Origin: an uncultured Collinsella sp.
GTDB lineage: Bacteria; Actinomycetota; Coriobacteriia; Coriobacteriales; Coriobacteriaceae
Direction of reading: 5' to 3'
Length of the DNA stretch: 9,102 nt
Assembly: GCA_958370325.1 (NCBI GenBank)
Contig: CATXJW010000060.1
Coordinates: 1-9,102 of the forward strand
Both the position numbers and the translations under genes were made by a program. Below, piece by piece: positions 4,559 through 9,102 of the stretch. Under the pieces are notes generated by a model that worked only from the letters and a program-made list of their open reading frames with translations, did no database searches and was not told the origin of the DNA. Every line of letters begins with the position of its first letter. The stretch's first letter is position 1.

Positions 4559-5122
4559 TTGAATCTGACTTTTGAGGGATTTTTGAAAGGCTATTGCCGA
4601 GAGCTGTCCGGACAGCAGTCGCTGAGTTTTAGGAAGCTTGTAAAGCAGGCAACAACGGTTGGGCCGCGCGTGGCGGAGCCTCTGTTTTTGCTCGCTTTAG
4701 CGCAAGGAAAAGCCGAATACGTTCTGGGTTTATCTGAGGGCTCGTGGATGGAAGAGGATTACCGAGGCGTTTTGTCCTTGTACGATCAAGCGGGTAGCAT
4801 GGCGTCTCTATGCGCCAAAAGTGAGCTCCCTAACCGTTATGCCAACGTCTGGCGCGCGTATAGAGCGGTGAAGGAAAAGCCAGTGGCGGACAGAAGGATC
4901 AACGCCCTGATGCGAAAAAGAACATTGGGAGCGCTAGGGAAATCGGGCGTAACGCGCTACGGTCTCTGCCGCGATTTGAATCTGAATAAGGGAAACGTGT
5001 ACGCATACTTAGCCGGTGATGACTCGAAGGTGAGCAGGAAGACAGCGCGCCGCATTATGGAATATGCGGAGGAGAGAAGCGCCCAAGAAGGGGCCGGACG
5101 TCCGGTGCGTGTGGCGGGGTAA
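4559..5122 (+). CDS. Orphan helix-turn-helix DNA-binding protein
   Basis: This 187-residue soluble protein has a helical N-terminal part (1-120) of unknown fold and a C-terminal helix-turn-helix. In GVTRYGLCRDLNLNKGNVYA (130-149) YGLCRDLNL reads as the second helix of the motif and NKGNVYAYL as the recognition helix; SRKTARRIMEYA (159-170) is a supporting helix. I know such proteins only as generic HTH proteins and cannot name a ligand or target. The start is TTG 4559, fixed by a very strong AAAGGAGG (4544-4551) seven bases upstream. That pairing suggests initiation held down by the start codon. The stretch looks more AT-rich than its neighbours, which may indicate transfer. No toxin, phage or partner gene adjoins it. 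RmuC follows after 51 bases and could be read through. Confidence 0.75.
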   Translation: MNLTFEGFLKGYCRELSGQQSLSFRKLVKQATTVGPRVAEPLFLLALAQGKAEYVLGLSEGSWMEEDYRGVLSLYDQAGSMASLCAKSELPNRYANVWRAYRAVKEKPVADRRINALMRKRTLGALGKSGVTRYGLCRDLNLNKGNVYAYLAGDDSKVSRKTARRIMEYAEERSAQEGAGRPVRVAG

Positions 5123-5173
5123 GATTGATCGCGGTTTTGATTGATAATCGATTGGGTTTGTTGGGCGGAGTCT

Positions 5174-6529
5174 ATGTCTGCTATTGATATTGCGCTTGTT
5201 GTGATCGCCTTAGTGGCGGTGGGAGTTGCTGTGGTTTGCGCCCTGCAGCTTAAAGGCCTTCGTGCCGAGTTGCGAGAGCGTGGCGGCAACGAAGCGGAGA
5301 CGCTCGCGGCGCTCGAGCAGGCCAACAGCGCGCTCGATGCCCTCAACGTCGCGCTGGCAGAAACCCGCCGCACGGCAAACGCCATCGCGCAGCAGCAGAC
5401 GACCGATGCGGCCGTGGAGCAGCAACGCTACCTGACCATCGCGCGAGAGTTCTCGCAGGCCGGCGACCGTATGGACGACCTGCGCCGCGAGACGGCCCAA
5501 CAGCTTGGCGCCAACCGCGAGGGCATCGAGCAGCGCCTGGACAAGGTGCGCGAGACGGTCGATGCCCAGCTGGGCGCCATCCGCAAGGACAACAACGTGC
5601 AGCTCGATCAGATGCGCGCGACGGTGGACGAGAAGCTCTCCCGCACGCTCAACGATCGCCTGTCGGCATCGTTTAAGCAGGTGAGCGACCAGCTCGAGGC
5701 CGTGTACAAGGGCCTGGGCGACATGCAGTCTATCGCCACCGGCGTGGGCGACCTTAAGCGCGTGCTGGGCAACGTCAAGGCGCGTGGCATTTTGGGCGAG
5801 GTGCAGCTGGGTGCAATCCTGGCGGACATCCTCACACCCGACCAGTATCTGGAAAACGTCGCCACCAAGCCCGGCGCCTCGGAGCGTGTTGAGTTTGCCG
5901 TCAAGCTGCCGGTAGACGAGGGCGACCCCGTGCTGCTGCCGATCGACTCCAAATTCCCGGGCGACGCGTACGAGCATCTGCTCGACGCGCAAGAGTCGGG
6001 TGACGCTGAGGCCGTCGCCGCAGCACGCAAGACGCTCGATATGATGGTCAAACGCGAGGCCAAGGACATCTGCGAAAAGTACCTGAGCGTGCCCGTGACC
6101 ACCAACTTCGGCATTCTGTTTGTGCCGTTTGAGGGGCTGTACGCCGAGGTCGTCAGCCGCCCCGGGCTTATCGAGACCCTGGGCCGCGACTATCACGTCA
6201 ACGTTGCCGGCCCCAGCACCATGGCCGCCATCCTCAACAGCCTGCAGATGAGCTACCAGACGTTTAAGCTGCAAAAGCGCACCGACGACGTGCTGCGCGT
6301 GCTCTCCGCCGTCAAGGCCGAGCTGCCGCGCTATCAGGCGGCGCTGCGCCGTGCCCAGCAGCAGATCGAGACCGCGGGCAAAACGGTCGAGGGCATCATC
6401 ACCACGCGCACTAACGTTATGGAACGCAAGCTCAAGGACATCGACGCGCTGGAGGATACCGAACAGGCCGACGCGATCTTGGGGCTCACGTCCGCAGGCC
6501 TGCCCGCAGACCAAGAGGACGAGGACTAG
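5174..6529 (+). CDS. rmuC: RmuC-family DNA recombination protein
   Basis: This 451-residue protein has usual RmuC length. RmuC has a nuclease-like fold and is linked to limiting inversions at short inverted repeats in E. coli; its biochemical activity remains poorly defined. Residues 4-26 form an N-terminal membrane anchor. A long charged coiled coil follows (about 28-180). The conserved domain shows LGNVKARGILGE (198-209), LPIDSKFP (255-262) and GPSTMAAILNSLQM (346-359), all family hallmarks; the Asp and Lys of DSK match the presumed nuclease core. The tail is acidic (QEDED). ATG 5174 is chosen because GGGCGGAG (5163-5170) precedes it and the membrane anchor starts at once; a TTG 33 bases upstream has no such site. 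A terminator follows at 6540, so it ends its transcript. Confidence 0.93.
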   Translation: MSAIDIALVVIALVAVGVAVVCALQLKGLRAELRERGGNEAETLAALEQANSALDALNVALAETRRTANAIAQQQTTDAAVEQQRYLTIAREFSQAGDRMDDLRRETAQQLGANREGIEQRLDKVRETVDAQLGAIRKDNNVQLDQMRATVDEKLSRTLNDRLSASFKQVSDQLEAVYKGLGDMQSIATGVGDLKRVLGNVKARGILGEVQLGAILADILTPDQYLENVATKPGASERVEFAVKLPVDEGDPVLLPIDSKFPGDAYEHLLDAQESGDAEAVAAARKTLDMMVKREAKDICEKYLSVPVTTNFGILFVPFEGLYAEVVSRPGLIETLGRDYHVNVAGPSTMAAILNSLQMSYQTFKLQKRTDDVLRVLSAVKAELPRYQAALRRAQQQIETAGKTVEGIITTRTNVMERKLKDIDALEDTEQADAILGLTSAGLPADQEDED

Positions 6530-6539
6530 CCGAAATGGA

Positions 6540-6580
6540 CGGCGGGGCACCAGCGCGGACGCGGGCGCCCCGCCGCTTTT
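6540..6580 (+). terminator. Probable rho-independent terminator after rmuC
   Basis: CGGCGGGGC (6540-6548) and GCCCCGCCG (6567-6575) form a perfect 9-bp GC-rich stem with an 18-base loop, followed by CTTTT. The T tract is short, but the position just after the rmuC stop codon and before a new promoter supports the call. Confidence 0.75.
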
Positions 6581-6590
6581 CGCGTCGCGC

Positions 6591-6621
6591 TTGACTGAAG
6601 CGCGCTTCAATGTGCAACAAT
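6591..6621 (+). promoter_or_regulatory. Probable promoter of the ABC exporter gene with a palindrome in its spacer
   Basis: TTGACT (6591-6596) matches the -35 consensus at five of six positions. AACAAT (6616-6621) is the best -10, at a 19-base spacing somewhat above the optimum. The spacer carries TGAAGCGCGCTTCA (6596-6609), a 14-bp perfect palindrome. A repressor bound there would block polymerase, or an activator could compensate for the long spacer, as MerR-type proteins do. Confidence 0.5.
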
Positions 6622-6655
6622 GGCCTCTCGCCCTATCAGACGCGAAAGGAAGCCC

Positions 6656-8458
<1,803 letters not shown>

Positions 8459-8521
8459 AGACCCCATACGTGGGACAATCGTGCCCATAGGTTTGTTATG
8501 CCGTTGAGCCGAGGAGTCGTT
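8459..8521 (+). other. Short intergenic region before nth
   Basis: No terminator is visible after the transporter gene. GACAAT (8474-8479) resembles a -10 but has no -35 at normal distance. CCCATACGTGGG is a small imperfect palindrome. GAGGAG (8511-8516) is the nth ribosome-binding site. Read-through from the transporter gene and a weak promoter of its own are both possible. Confidence 0.35.
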
Positions 8522-9102
8522 ATGCCACGCGAGACCAATGCCACCAAACGCGAACGCGCCATCGAGGTGTGCGAGCGCCTCAACCGTCGCTATGGCCCGG
8601 TCGAGTGCTTCTTGGACCACGAGAATCCTTTTAGGCTGCTCATCGCGGTACTGCTCTCGGCTCAGACGACCGACGCGCAGGTCAACAAGGTGACGCCCCA
8701 ACTGTTTACCCAGTGGCCCACGCCCGAGGCCATGGCGGGGGCGAGCGTGGCCGATGTGGCCGATACCATCAAGTCACTCGGCTTTTATAAGAGTAAGGCC
8801 AAACATGCCGTGGAGGCCGCGCAGATGATCGTCGCCGATTACGGTGGCGAGGTGCCGGCCGACATGAAGGAGCTCGTCAAGCTGCCGGGCGTGGGGCGCA
8901 AGACGGCGAACATCGTGCTCAACGTTGGGTTTGGCATCGTGGAGGGCATCGCGGTCGATACGCACGTCAACCGCATCGCGCACCGCCTGATGCTGAGCCC
9001 CAAGACGCACGCCAAGGAGCCGCTCAAGACCGAGCAGGATCTGCTCAAGATTTTGCCGCACGAGTATTGGGAGTCGGTCAACCACCAGTGGATCACCTTT
9101 GG
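8522..9102 (+). CDS. nth: Endonuclease III (DNA glycosylase/AP lyase), 5' part; cut by the window end
   Basis: The first 193 codons are present and the frame is open at the edge. Nth removes oxidised pyrimidines and nicks the resulting abasic site in base-excision repair. The sequence matches the family throughout: NPFRLLIAVLLSAQTTDAQVN (35-55), GFYKSKA (87-93), and the hairpin LPGVGRKTAN (121-130) with catalytic Lys127. VDTHVNRIAHRL (145-156) follows, with the catalytic Asp146 in place. The Fe-S cluster cysteines should lie within the missing C-terminal part, so they cannot be checked. ATG 8522 follows GAGGAG at five bases. It is the second helix-hairpin-helix glycosylase in the window, but here both catalytic residues are canonical, unlike the MutY-like protein at 1070. 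Confidence 0.95.
   Translation, partial: MPRETNATKRERAIEVCERLNRRYGPVECFLDHENPFRLLIAVLLSAQTTDAQVNKVTPQLFTQWPTPEAMAGASVADVADTIKSLGFYKSKAKHAVEAAQMIVADYGGEVPADMKELVKLPGVGRKTANIVLNVGFGIVEGIAVDTHVNRIAHRLMLSPKTHAKEPLKTEQDLLKILPHEYWESVNHQWITF

Overview
The window looks like chromosomal core sequence from a GC-rich, largely anaerobic actinobacterium of the Coriobacteriia, with Collinsella or a close relative the best guess. This rests on the GC-rich codon use, a rubrerythrin next to an Rrf2-type regulator, and the protein styles. It is an inference from reading, not from a database match. No phage, plasmid, insertion sequence or CRISPR array is visible. Almost every gene reads left to right.

Left part (1-2629): a tRNA-Asp(GTC) with its own promoter and a textbook terminator is followed by a 307-base gene-less leader. 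This leads into an Rrf2-family regulator with a probable Fe-S-binding cysteine set. A MutY-like adenine glycosylase follows 21 bases later and is probably co-transcribed. It lacks the usual Fe-S cluster cysteines and the C-terminal MutT-like domain, and its first codons form a 42-base hairpin. A full-length rubrerythrin comes next. Together the three suggest a small oxidative-stress group: sensing, repair of oxidised-base mispairs, and peroxide reduction.

Middle part (2630-5122): two copies of an unusual intergenic unit follow two unrelated genes. Each has a perfect long inverted repeat (27 and 31 bp) around an identical 24-base core, then a conserved tail and a near-identical rho-independent terminator. 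The arms differ in sequence between the copies but are perfectly complementary within each copy. Between and after these units lie an unidentified four-helix membrane protein, an unidentified single-helix Gln/Met-rich protein, and an orphan helix-turn-helix protein in a more AT-rich stretch. The orphan gene has a TTG start and two inverted repeats upstream.

Right part (5123-9102): RmuC, a terminator, a half-size ABC exporter whose promoter region carries a 14-bp perfect palindrome, and the first 193 codons of endonuclease III (Nth), cut off by the window end. Two helix-hairpin-helix DNA glycosylases plus RmuC give the window a DNA-maintenance flavour.

The strongest candidates for something undescribed are the paired covarying hairpin units at 2649-2816 and 3565-3734. 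Next come the hairpin inside the start of the MutY-like gene and the clusterless glycosylase itself.
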